DNA of 64,000 bases from CAIZWU01 sp942492905 (GTDB lineage Bacteria > Verrucomicrobiota > Verrucomicrobiia > Verrucomicrobiales > V1-33), in contig OW818657.1 of assembly GCA_942492905.1 (NCBI GenBank), positions 3,658,001 through 3,722,000 on the forward strand, in the 5' to 3' direction. Below the pieces are notes generated by a model. The model worked only from the letters and a program-made list of their open reading frames with translations. It had not been told where the DNA came from and did not search any database. The position numbers were made by a program, and so were the translations under genes. Below are positions 52,350-59,995 of the stretch, in pieces (positions within the stretch are counted from its first letter, which is position 1; every line of letters starts with the position of its first letter).

Positions 52350-53102
52350 ATGGCAGGTCACAACAAATGGTCCAAAGTCAAACGGGGCAAGGCGATCGTT
52401 GATGCCAAAAAAGGCAAAGTCTTCAGCAAATTCGCCCGTGAAATCACCCTCGCCGTCAAGCACGGCGGCAAGGAACCCGACAGTAACCCCCGTCTCCGCA
52501 CCGCCCTCCTCGGCGCCCGGGCCGCCAACATGCCGAACGATAACATCGACCGGGCCCTTAAAAAAGGTTCCGGTGAAATCGAAGGCGCCACTCTCGACGA
52601 AATCACCTACGAAGCCTACGCCCCCGGCGGGATTGCCATGCTGATCGAATGCGTCACGGACAACAAAAACCGCGCCTCCGCGGATGTCCGCATCACCTGC
52701 AACAAGAACGGCGGCACCATGGGCAGCGCCGGCAGCGTCGCCCATCTTTTCCAACGCATCGGTTCCATCAAAATCCCCGCTTCCGCCCTGTCGGCCGACG
52801 AAATCACCGATCTGGCCATTGAAGCCGGCGCCGACGACGTTCAATCCGACGAAGAGGAACACACCATCATCACCAGCGTCAGCCAACTCTACGCCGTGGC
52901 CGGATTTCTCAAGGAACACGGCCTCACCGCCAGTGCCATCAAGCTCGACTACCAGCCCGCCACCACCATCACCCTGACCGATGTGGAAACCGCCCGGCAG
53001 GTCCTGAATCTTTATGATCTTCTCGATGAACTGGACGACACCCAGAACGTCTACGCCAATTTTGAAATTTCCGATGAGCTGATGGATCAGCTCGATTCCT
53101 GA
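52350..53102 (+). CDS. YebC/PmpR family DNA-binding regulator
   Basis: A 250-residue protein starting MAGHNKWSKVKRGKAIVDAKK, the universal family N-terminus, followed by FSKFAREITLAVKHGG, LLGARAANMPNDNIDRALKKG, YEAYAPGGIAMLIECVTDNKNR and the later acidic domain HTIITSVSQLYAVAGFL. YebC-type proteins act as transcription regulators, and one group helps ribosomes translate proline stretches. The latter is worth noting since Pro-rich proteins are frequent here (Rho tail, scaffold). The ATG at 52350 was chosen; the frame upstream is open but unlike any YebC. rho follows 65 bases downstream. Confidence 0.95.
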   Translation: MAGHNKWSKVKRGKAIVDAKKGKVFSKFAREITLAVKHGGKEPDSNPRLRTALLGARAANMPNDNIDRALKKGSGEIEGATLDEITYEAYAPGGIAMLIECVTDNKNRASADVRITCNKNGGTMGSAGSVAHLFQRIGSIKIPASALSADEITDLAIEAGADDVQSDEEEHTIITSVSQLYAVAGFLKEHGLTASAIKLDYQPATTITLTDVETARQVLNLYDLLDELDDTQNVYANFEISDELMDQLDS

Positions 53103-53167
53103 CCCTTCTCCCTTTTCCCTTCCGCGTCTGGTCCCACTTATCCCGACCAACGCCCGCCCCATCCGGC

Positions 53168-55195
53168 ATGAAAAAAACCACTACTCCCTCCGCCGTCCCT
53201 GAAGCCACCCCGGCCCCGGCCAAAAAAGCCATCAGGAAGACCGCTGCTAAAAAAGCGGTCCCCGCCCCACCGCCGCTTCCGCCCGCCCCCATCGTTGCCG
53301 CCAAACCGGCCCGCAAAGTTGCCGCCAAAAAAATCAGCCCGGCTGCAGCTCTGCCTGAGGTGGTGACCGCGCCTGCTAAAAAAGCCACCGCCAAAAAAGC
53401 CGTCCTCAAGCAACAAGTGCTGGCCTTGGCGGCCGCCCCTCCGCTTCCCCCTCCTGCTCCTTTGCCAGTGGAGGAAGCCGCCTCCCCCAAGGCCCGCGCC
53501 CCGCGCAAGGCAGTTTCCAAAAAGACGGCGCCAGCCCCGGCGGAGTCCGTAAAGGAGTCGTCTCCCGCCCCCGCGCCGGTGGAATCCTCCTCCCCGGTCG
53601 AATCACCTTCCGAACGTCCCTCCCCGGCCGCGAGCCCCGAAATGGCTCAGACGCCCCACGAAACCTGGCGGCCAGGGCAACGCCCTTCCCCCTACCCTCC
53701 CCGCCAGCCCCGGCCCTATCCGCCCCGTGATCCTGCCGCCGGACCCAGTGCTGGCCCCGACGGTCCGGCTCCTGCCGCCCCCCAGCCTTATCCCTCCCAG
53801 GAGAATCCCACGGGCGAACCCCGCCGCCTGACCAAATGGGAGCGGTGGAAGGAACGCAAAGAGAAGTTCAAACAACAGAAACAACAACGCTACCTGGAAC
53901 GCACCGGCCGCGCTCCCCTGCCCGGACCGGGCGGCCCTCCCGGCGAAACCGATCCGCAGGACCGCCGGGAACCCCAGGAGCGCCGGGAATTCCCCGACCG
54001 CCGCGAACCACGCCAGGATCCCCGCAATGAACCCCGCCAGTGGGAACCCCGCCCGCCGCGCCCTGAAATTCCTCTCGGCCCGCCGGAAGATTGCTCCGGC
54101 CTCCTCGAGATGACTGATAAGGGTTTCGCCTTCCTGCGCCCCAAAGAGCGCGGTTTCATCCCTTCTCCCAACGACCCCTTCGTCTCCGCTGAACTGGTCC
54201 GCCAGCACGGCCTGCGCGAAGGCGTCTGGGTCGATGCCGTCATGCAACGCGGTGGCCGCGGCCCGCAGGTGACCCAACTGAAAAAGGTCAATGGACTGGA
54301 GCCTTCCGCCTACCGCACCCTGCCCCTTTTTGAGGAACTGACCGCCATCAATCCTAACAAACGATACATCCTCGAAACGGAAGGGAAGCGACACACCACC
54401 CGACTGATCGACTTCATCTCCCCCATCGGCCGGGGCCAGCGCGGCCTCATCGTCGCCCCGCCCCGCGCCGGCAAGACCACCTTCCTTCAACACATCGCGG
54501 AAGCCATCCTGCACAATTACGAGGACGTCAAAGTGATCGTCCTGCTCGTCGATGAACGTCCCGAGGAAGTCACGGAAATCGCCCGCGCCCTGCCCGGAGC
54601 CGAGATCATGGCCAGCAGCAACGACCAGGATCCCCGCAATCACATCCGTATGGCCAGCCTGGCCGTGGAGAGGGCCAAGCGTCTGGTCGAGGCCGGCCAG
54701 CACGTTTTCATGCTGCTCGATTCCATCACCCGGCTCGCCCGGGGATTTAATAACGCCATGCGCGGAGGGGGTGGCAAGGCCATGTCCGGCGGCCTCGACA
54801 GCCGGGCCCTCGAAGCGCCCCGCCGCCTCTTTGCCGCCGCCCGCAATACCCGCGAGGCCGGCTCCCTCACCATCATGGCCACCGCCCTCGTCGAAACCAA
54901 TAACAAAGGCGACGATCTCATCTTCCAGGAGTTCAAGGGCACCGGCAACATGGAGCTCGTCCTCGACCGGAAGATCTCCCAGGCCTACGTCTATCCCGCG
55001 GTCGATATCTTCAAGAGCGGCACCCGCCGTGAGGAACTGCTCCTTCCTCCCCACCAGCTCGAAAAAGTCCATCTCATCCGGCGCGGCCTCTCCGGCCACC
55101 GCCCCCAGGAAGCCGTCGAGCGGCTCCTCCAAATCATGGGCAAATACAATAACAACAACCAGATGCTGATCGAGATCAAAGCCCGCGGGGAATGA
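53168..55195 (+). CDS. rho: Transcription termination factor Rho with long disordered N-terminal extension
   Basis: A 675-residue hexameric RNA helicase that ends transcription. The core (about 305-675) is canonical: the cold-shock-like RNA-binding domain (CSGLLEMTDKGFAFLR), Walker A PPRAGKTT, VIVLLVDERPEEVTE (Walker B), LLDSITRLARGFNNA and KGTGNMELVLDRK. The first ~305 residues have no counterpart in the 419-residue E. coli Rho. They begin with Lys/Ala/Pro-rich repeats (AKKATAKKAV), become Pro/Arg/Gln-rich and end in repeated RRE motifs (PQDRREPQERREFPDRRE). This is probably disordered and basic, maybe for RNA or phase-separation interactions. It follows the YebC-family gene on one strand. 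Confidence 0.95.
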   Translation: MKKTTTPSAVPEATPAPAKKAIRKTAAKKAVPAPPPLPPAPIVAAKPARKVAAKKISPAAALPEVVTAPAKKATAKKAVLKQQVLALAAAPPLPPPAPLPVEEAASPKARAPRKAVSKKTAPAPAESVKESSPAPAPVESSSPVESPSERPSPAASPEMAQTPHETWRPGQRPSPYPPRQPRPYPPRDPAAGPSAGPDGPAPAAPQPYPSQENPTGEPRRLTKWERWKERKEKFKQQKQQRYLERTGRAPLPGPGGPPGETDPQDRREPQERREFPDRREPRQDPRNEPRQWEPRPPRPEIPLGPPEDCSGLLEMTDKGFAFLRPKERGFIPSPNDPFVSAELVRQHGLREGVWVDAVMQRGGRGPQVTQLKKVNGLEPSAYRTLPLFEELTAINPNKRYILETEGKRHTTRLIDFISPIGRGQRGLIVAPPRAGKTTFLQHIAEAILHNYEDVKVIVLLVDERPEEVTEIARALPGAEIMASSNDQDPRNHIRMASLAVERAKRLVEAGQHVFMLLDSITRLARGFNNAMRGGGGKAMSGGLDSRALEAPRRLFAAARNTREAGSLTIMATALVETNNKGDDLIFQEFKGTGNMELVLDRKISQAYVYPAVDIFKSGTRREELLLPPHQLEKVHLIRRGLSGHRPQEAVERLLQIMGKYNNNNQMLIEIKARGE

Positions 55196-55243
55196 TGCTT
55201 CCGGGTGGCGCCTTCCCCCACCGTTGAAACAAGTCGCGCCGGT

Positions 55244-55930
55244 TCAATCGCCTGCGGTCAGCACCCCATCCACCAACCGGTAACGGCGGGACATGCGGGC
55301 AGCCAAGGCGGGATCGTGGGTCACCAGCACCAGGGCCGTGCCTTCCTCGGCATTCAGATCCATCAATAAATCCATCAGACGGCCGGCACTGGCGGCATCA
55401 AGGGCGCCGGTGGGTTCGTCCGCGAGCAGCAGTCCGGGTTCGCGGATCAGGGCCCTTACCACGGCGACCCGTTGGCGCTCGCCTCCGGAAAGCTGGGCCG
55501 GTTTCTTGTCCATGTGGGCTCCCAGCCCAACCCGGTTCAGCAGCCGTTTGGCCCGTTCGAGGGCAGCATCGGGGTCCGGCCGGGTGGGTCCGCCGAGAGT
55601 GGGGATCAGCACGTTTTCCAAGGCCGTGCATTGGGGAAGGAGATGATGCAATTGGAAGATGAAACCCAAGCGGGTGGCCCGGAGTTCGCTGAGGGCCGCT
55701 TCGTCGCCATAGGGCACTCCGGCTCCAAAGAGTTTTACGCTGCCGGCATCCGGTTCATCAAGGGTGCCCAGCAGATTCAGCACCGTACTTTTGCCGCAAC
55801 CGCTGGGACCGGAAATGGCGAGGGTTTCCCCGGCGGCGATGGACAAATCAAGTCCTGACAACACCCGCTGCTCCGGGGCATCGGGCGCGGCACGGTAGGC
55901 TTTGGAGACGTTTTGAAGTTCGGCTATCAT
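55244..55930 (-). CDS. ABC transporter ATP-binding protein (LolD-like)
   Basis: A 228-residue ATPase subunit. Walker A is SGPSGCGKST, the Q loop sits near FIFQLHHLLPQCTALENV, the signature is LSGGERQRVAVVRAL, Walker B is LLADEPTGALDAAS, and the H loop is LVTHDPALA. It is closest to LolD/MacB/FtsE type ATPases. No permease gene is adjacent: the window's upstream partner overlaps as ATGA but is the ligase gene at 55927. So the transporter permease must be encoded elsewhere or the gene moved. The likely role is lipoprotein release or a similar export. Confidence 0.9.
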   Translation of the reverse strand: MIAELQNVSKAYRAAPDAPEQRVLSGLDLSIAAGETLAISGPSGCGKSTVLNLLGTLDEPDAGSVKLFGAGVPYGDEAALSELRATRLGFIFQLHHLLPQCTALENVLIPTLGGPTRPDPDAALERAKRLLNRVGLGAHMDKKPAQLSGGERQRVAVVRALIREPGLLLADEPTGALDAASAGRLMDLLMDLNAEEGTALVLVTHDPALAARMSRRYRLVDGVLTAGD

Positions 55931-57207
55931 CGGAGTTCCTTGATCCAGCGGCGGGCTTTGAATTCGAAGCGGGGCAGCGTGCCCTGCGGCACCACCTCCA
56001 CATCCATACGCAGCTGGAAAGTATCACGCAAGGCCAGGGCAATCCGGTCCGCCACCGGCGCGGGGTCGCGGACACTGAGCGGCACTTCCACCACCAGCTT
56101 GAGATCCAGCAGCGCCCCCTGACGGACTTCCCGCACCTGATATTCCACCACCTCGGGGAAACGCCGCAGCACCCCGTCGACGGCGCTGGGATAAATGTTC
56201 ACGCCCCTTACACAAATCATGTCATCAAGGCGGCCGAGAATTCCGCCCTCCAGGCACAGGCCTCCATCTTCCGCATACACTTTCCTGACCAAATCCCCGG
56301 TGCGATAGCGCAGCATCGGGCTGCCCAGCCGGTGCAGGGTGCTCAAAACCAGCTCCCCGGTGGCACCCTCCAGCACTTCCCTGCCGGTGGCCGGGTCCAG
56401 CACTTCCGCAAAATACGCATCCTCCAGCACCCGCAGCCGCCCGGCATCCGCCGGATCCTGATAGCTGACCGGACCAGTTTCGGTCAGACCATGATGATCC
56501 AATACTTGGACTCCGGGCCAAAGCACCGCAATCCGGGCCCGGATTTCCGGTTGGCTTCCACCCGGCTCACCCGCCACAATGATGCTCCGCAGTGCCCATT
56601 TGCCTTCGCGCAGAGCGTCGTTTTGGTCCTTCAATTCGCCCAGATGGATCGCGTAAGTGGGGGTAGTGCAAATCACGGTCACCTTGTGATCCAGCATCAA
56701 TTGCAGCCGGGCATTGGTGCTCATCCCTCCGCCGGGAATGACCAGACAACCTATCCGGCTGGCCGCTTCAAAGGCCGTCCAGAAGCCCAAAAACGGCCCG
56801 AAGGAAAAAGGGAAAAACAAGCGGTCCTCCCCCGGCTGCACGCCGAATTCATCAAAAATCCCCTGCCAAAGATTCAGCATCCCGCCCCAGTCGTCCCGGC
56901 TGTCCAGCCACGTCAGGGGTGGGCCGGTGGTCCCGCTGGTCTGGCAAAACCGAGTGTAGTTTTCCAGCGGGTAGGTGTGATTGGAACCGTAAGGCGGGAA
57001 ATTCTCCCGGTCCTGCACCAACACCCGCTTGGTCATGAGGGGACAGAGCCTGACAAAATCCTCCAAGGTCTCCATCGTCGGATTCATCAAACGCTTCCGG
57101 TGGAAGGGATTGGTCATCAGCACCGTGTCCAACAGGGCACGGAGCCGCTCCCATTGCCGGGCACGGATGGCATGGCGGAACCGGTCGATCTCTTCGCTGC
57201 GCAGCAC
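55927..57207 (-). CDS. Phenylacetate-CoA ligase family protein (PaaK-like)
   Basis: A 426-residue adenylate-forming enzyme. The ATP/AMP motif CQTSGTTGPPLTWLD, the following HHGLTETGPV, TGELVLSTLHRLGSPMLRYRTGD, and the end GTLPRFEFKARRWIKEL are typical of the phenylacetate-CoA ligase branch. The reaction is activation of an aryl or acyl carboxylate to its CoA thioester with ATP. No paa catabolic genes are nearby, so the substrate is unclear; the thioesterase gene at 57875-58348 may work on the same acyl group. The gene overlaps the lolD-like gene by 4 bases. Confidence 0.88.
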   Translation of the reverse strand: MLRSEEIDRFRHAIRARQWERLRALLDTVLMTNPFHRKRLMNPTMETLEDFVRLCPLMTKRVLVQDRENFPPYGSNHTYPLENYTRFCQTSGTTGPPLTWLDSRDDWGGMLNLWQGIFDEFGVQPGEDRLFFPFSFGPFLGFWTAFEAASRIGCLVIPGGGMSTNARLQLMLDHKVTVICTTPTYAIHLGELKDQNDALREGKWALRSIIVAGEPGGSQPEIRARIAVLWPGVQVLDHHGLTETGPVSYQDPADAGRLRVLEDAYFAEVLDPATGREVLEGATGELVLSTLHRLGSPMLRYRTGDLVRKVYAEDGGLCLEGGILGRLDDMICVRGVNIYPSAVDGVLRRFPEVVEYQVREVRQGALLDLKLVVEVPLSVRDPAPVADRIALALRDTFQLRMDVEVVPQGTLPRFEFKARRWIKELR

Positions 57208-57235
57208 GGGTCAGGTGGGGATTGCGAAAACTGCT

Positions 57236-57841
57236 CTAGCTGACAATCCACTGCCGGGTGGTCACATCCACATAACCCGGCGCCACGACAGGCTGCACCA
57301 GTGCCGATGGAGCAGCGGCTGCTTTGAGAGGTGGCGCCCCATGGCCCAGCGGACGGTATTTCATCACCATCGCCACCCCTGCGGCGGCCAGGAGGATGCC
57401 AGCATAAAATTGCCAATGCGTTTCACCCCAGACCTTGTCCTTGGTGATACTGACGATGGCATTCACAATCGGAGCTCCGGCGAACACAATCGCAGGCACC
57501 AGCAACACCAGCGCTTTGGACTCCACCGGTCCCTTGCCGGAACTCAGGGCCATCAGCAGGAAATACGCGCCAACCGCCCCGGCCAGCCCCGCCAGCAGAC
57601 TCCAGGTCAGGCCGCCCATGGGAAATGAAAGGGGAGTGCCCTTGGCCTTCATCACCAGCATGGGACCAACAATGCCCACAATGAAATAGGCGATCCCCAC
57701 CATCAGAAACGCCTTCATGCGGGAACCGACATCCGGAGGTCCTCCGGGGTTCATCAGAAGGCTGCCCTTGTGGAGCAGCACACTGTAGAGGCCCCAGCAG
57801 ACGACGGTGCCGAGGGCATAGAACAAAGCGGTATTATTCAT
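57236..57841 (-). CDS. EamA/DMT-like membrane protein
   Basis: A 201-residue integral membrane protein with about five hydrophobic helices: ALFYALGTVVCWGLYSVLLHKG near the start, FLMVGIAYFIVGIVGPMLV, SLLAGLAGAVGAYFLLMALSSGK, ALVLLVPAIVFAGAPIVNAI and FYAGILLAAAGVAMVM. The helical repeats and small size suggest half of a DMT/EamA transporter, though typical members have ten helices. The ATG at 57841 is preferred over an in-frame GTG at 57856. A C-terminal ~25-residue tail is hydrophilic. It is located 28 bases upstream of the PaaK-like gene on the same strand. Confidence 0.75.
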   Translation of the reverse strand: MNNTALFYALGTVVCWGLYSVLLHKGSLLMNPGGPPDVGSRMKAFLMVGIAYFIVGIVGPMLVMKAKGTPLSFPMGGLTWSLLAGLAGAVGAYFLLMALSSGKGPVESKALVLLVPAIVFAGAPIVNAIVSITKDKVWGETHWQFYAGILLAAAGVAMVMKYRPLGHGAPPLKAAAAPSALVQPVVAPGYVDVTTRQWIVS

Positions 57842-57874
57842 CTTGGGAGAATTCACGGAAGAGAGGGTGGATGT

Positions 57875-58348
57875 TCAGGACGGGGAATTCCCCAGCAAAT
57901 TGGCCGGGGCACAGGAGATACGCTCGCGGAAGTTGTCAGGAATCGCGGTAGCCTGCATTTCCCGCGTGCCGGGGTCCGCTTTCACCGCCACCACCACCAA
58001 TTCCCCCCGCGCCGCCACCTTGCGGGCAGCCGGATCATCGGGATTTTTCCAAAATTTCAGTTCATACCGGATCGCCTTCGACCGCATCTCTGCCACCAGC
58101 AGTTCCACTTCGAACTCTTCTTCAAACACCAGCGGCAGCCGGTATTCGGCCGAAGCCTTCAAGCGCGGCCAGCCCATGCTGGTTTCGGTCGCCCCGTGCT
58201 GCATCGGATGCACCGACAGCCCCACCGACCGGTAAAACGCATGCTCTGTTTCCTCCATCCAACGGAAGAAATTGGAAAAGTGCGCAATTCCAGCCAGATC
58301 GGTCTCTGAAAAGAGAACCCGGCGGCGGTAAAGATAACGGCAGGACAT
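57875..58348 (-). CDS. Acyl-CoA thioesterase, hotdog fold (YbgC/4HBT-like)
   Basis: A 157-residue hotdog-fold thioesterase. The catalytic-region pattern is ETDLAGIAHFSNFFRWMEETEHAFYRSVG, in which the Asp of ETDLAG and the following helix are the 4-hydroxybenzoyl-CoA/YbgC signature. Strands such as ASAEYRLPLVFEEEFEVELLV follow. It should hydrolyse an acyl- or aryl-CoA in the cytosol. It is the first gene of a minus-strand run (thioesterase, EamA-like, PaaK-like, lolD-like) with gaps of 33 and 28 bases and an overlap, so co-transcription is likely. Confidence 0.9.
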   Translation of the reverse strand: MSCRYLYRRRVLFSETDLAGIAHFSNFFRWMEETEHAFYRSVGLSVHPMQHGATETSMGWPRLKASAEYRLPLVFEEEFEVELLVAEMRSKAIRYELKFWKNPDDPAARKVAARGELVVVAVKADPGTREMQATAIPDNFRERISCAPANLLGNSPS

Positions 58349-58618
58349 GATGAGTCAGACAGGGGCCAGTTTCCGCCACCACCCCGGTGCCGCAAGCGCC
58401 AACCGCCTCCGCGGACCGATATGTCGGCGGCATCAGGCCCGGGTTGCTTCTCCGCCTCCGAACGCGCATTGCTGAAGTCCCAGCCAAAAACCGTGCGCAT
58501 CCGTCACATCCGTGCAATCGGTGGCGTTTCTGCACCGTATCTCCGCCACTCCCCTGCGCGCCCCGCAGTTTATGGCCAACACCAGCTTCTTTTCACCGAC
58601 TCCCCCCAAAAAACCTGC

Positions 58619-59818
58619 ATGATTCTTCAACTCGGTTCCCGCATCGCCGGCACGGTCGATCCACGTCTTCTGGCCACCATGGCCTGGAATTTCGGATTCA
58701 AAGGCGCCCGGTCGGTGATGCTTTTCAAGCAGCGGCTGAAGCAGGGGGTCGTGTTCCCTCCCTTTCTCTACCTCAGCATCATCAACAGCTGCAATCTCCG
58801 CTGCCAAGGCTGCTGGGTCGACGTGGAATCGCCGCGGAACATGATCGAACTGGATGAACTGAACCGGCTGGTGAACGACGCCCGGGAGCACGGCAACAGT
58901 TTCTTCGGTGTACTGGGTGGCGAACCCTTCCTGCACCCCGGACTGTTCGATTTTCTGGCGCAGCATCCTGACTGTTATTTCCAGATCTTCACCAATGGCC
59001 AGATGATCACCGAAAAAGTCGCCAAAAAGCTGCGGCAGCTCGGCAATTGCACCCCCTTGGTCAGCATTGAGGGCACCGGCGAAGTCAGCGATCTGCGGCG
59101 CGGCAGCAAGGATGTGCTGAACCGCACCCTGCGTGGCCTGCGGAACTGTCTCGACCAGAAACTCCTCACCGGCGTGGCCACCAGCCTCTGCCAGACGAAT
59201 ATCGACGACCTCCTGACCGAAAAATGGCTGCACCGCCTGATCGACTGGGGGGTGCACTACACCTGGTATCACACCTACCGGCCGGTGGGACCCAAGATCA
59301 ATTCCGACCTCGCCCTGCGCCCGGATCAATTGGTCAAAGTCCGAAAATTCGTGGTCGAGCAGCGGGCCAAAACCCCCATCGCCATCGTCGATGCCTACTA
59401 CGATGACAAAGGCCAAGCCCTCTGTCCCATGGCCACCGGCATCAGTCACCATATCAGCCCGCGGGGCCATGTGGAGCCCTGCCCCATCATCCAGTTTGCC
59501 AAGGAAAACGTGCACGACTCCCGCGGCATTTACGATCTCCTGACCAGCTCCCCGTTCCTCAAGGATTTCCGCGAAGTGAGCGCCCAGCACACCCGTGGCT
59601 GTATCGTCCTTGAACGCCCTGACCTCGTCAAACAACTCGCCGAAAAACACGGGGCCGTGGATACCACCATGCGCCTCACCGCCATGGCCGAGCTGGAAAG
59701 CATGACGCCGCGCCTCAGCCAACATGTGCCGGGCGAGGAAATTCCGGAAAAGCACTGGATGTACCGCCTCGCCAAAAAATACTTCTTCAACGACTTCGGC
59801 GTTTACGCACCGCGTTAG
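58619..59818 (+). CDS. Radical SAM protein with C-terminal cysteine (SPASM-like) region
   Basis: A 399-residue radical S-adenosylmethionine enzyme. The 4Fe-4S site is Cys58-x3-Cys62-x2-Cys65 (SCNLRCQGCWVD). The barrel strands FFGVLGGEPFLHP and FQIFTNGQMITEKV follow, and the second half has LCPMATGISHHISPRGHVEPCPI, a cysteine-rich region like SPASM or auxiliary-cluster domains. A later Cys lies in TRGCIVLERPDL. The reaction is unknown; members modify peptides, lipids or cofactors. The ATG at 58619 was chosen because it sits after low-quality upstream frame. Neighbours give no substrate hint. Confidence 0.88.
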   Translation: MILQLGSRIAGTVDPRLLATMAWNFGFKGARSVMLFKQRLKQGVVFPPFLYLSIINSCNLRCQGCWVDVESPRNMIELDELNRLVNDAREHGNSFFGVLGGEPFLHPGLFDFLAQHPDCYFQIFTNGQMITEKVAKKLRQLGNCTPLVSIEGTGEVSDLRRGSKDVLNRTLRGLRNCLDQKLLTGVATSLCQTNIDDLLTEKWLHRLIDWGVHYTWYHTYRPVGPKINSDLALRPDQLVKVRKFVVEQRAKTPIAIVDAYYDDKGQALCPMATGISHHISPRGHVEPCPIIQFAKENVHDSRGIYDLLTSSPFLKDFREVSAQHTRGCIVLERPDLVKQLAEKHGAVDTTMRLTAMAELESMTPRLSQHVPGEEIPEKHWMYRLAKKYFFNDFGVYAPR

Positions 59819-59995
59819 GAATCAATCCACGGCATTTCAGGGGGCAAGGCTTGAAGGGGCTGCCCCTCCGCCCGTTTTCCTGGCACTTCAGGCTTGCCGG
59901 TTTTCGGCCCGATTCGCCATGGAAACCTGGTGCATCAGGAGTTTTCATGCGGTTGTGGGGGGCGGTCACCGCGCCTCCCTCCCTTTCTTCCCCAT

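Noticed and set aside
53603..55132. A 509-residue minus-strand open frame opposite rho
   Set aside because: The plus-strand frame is an unmistakable Rho, so the reverse frame is a composition shadow.
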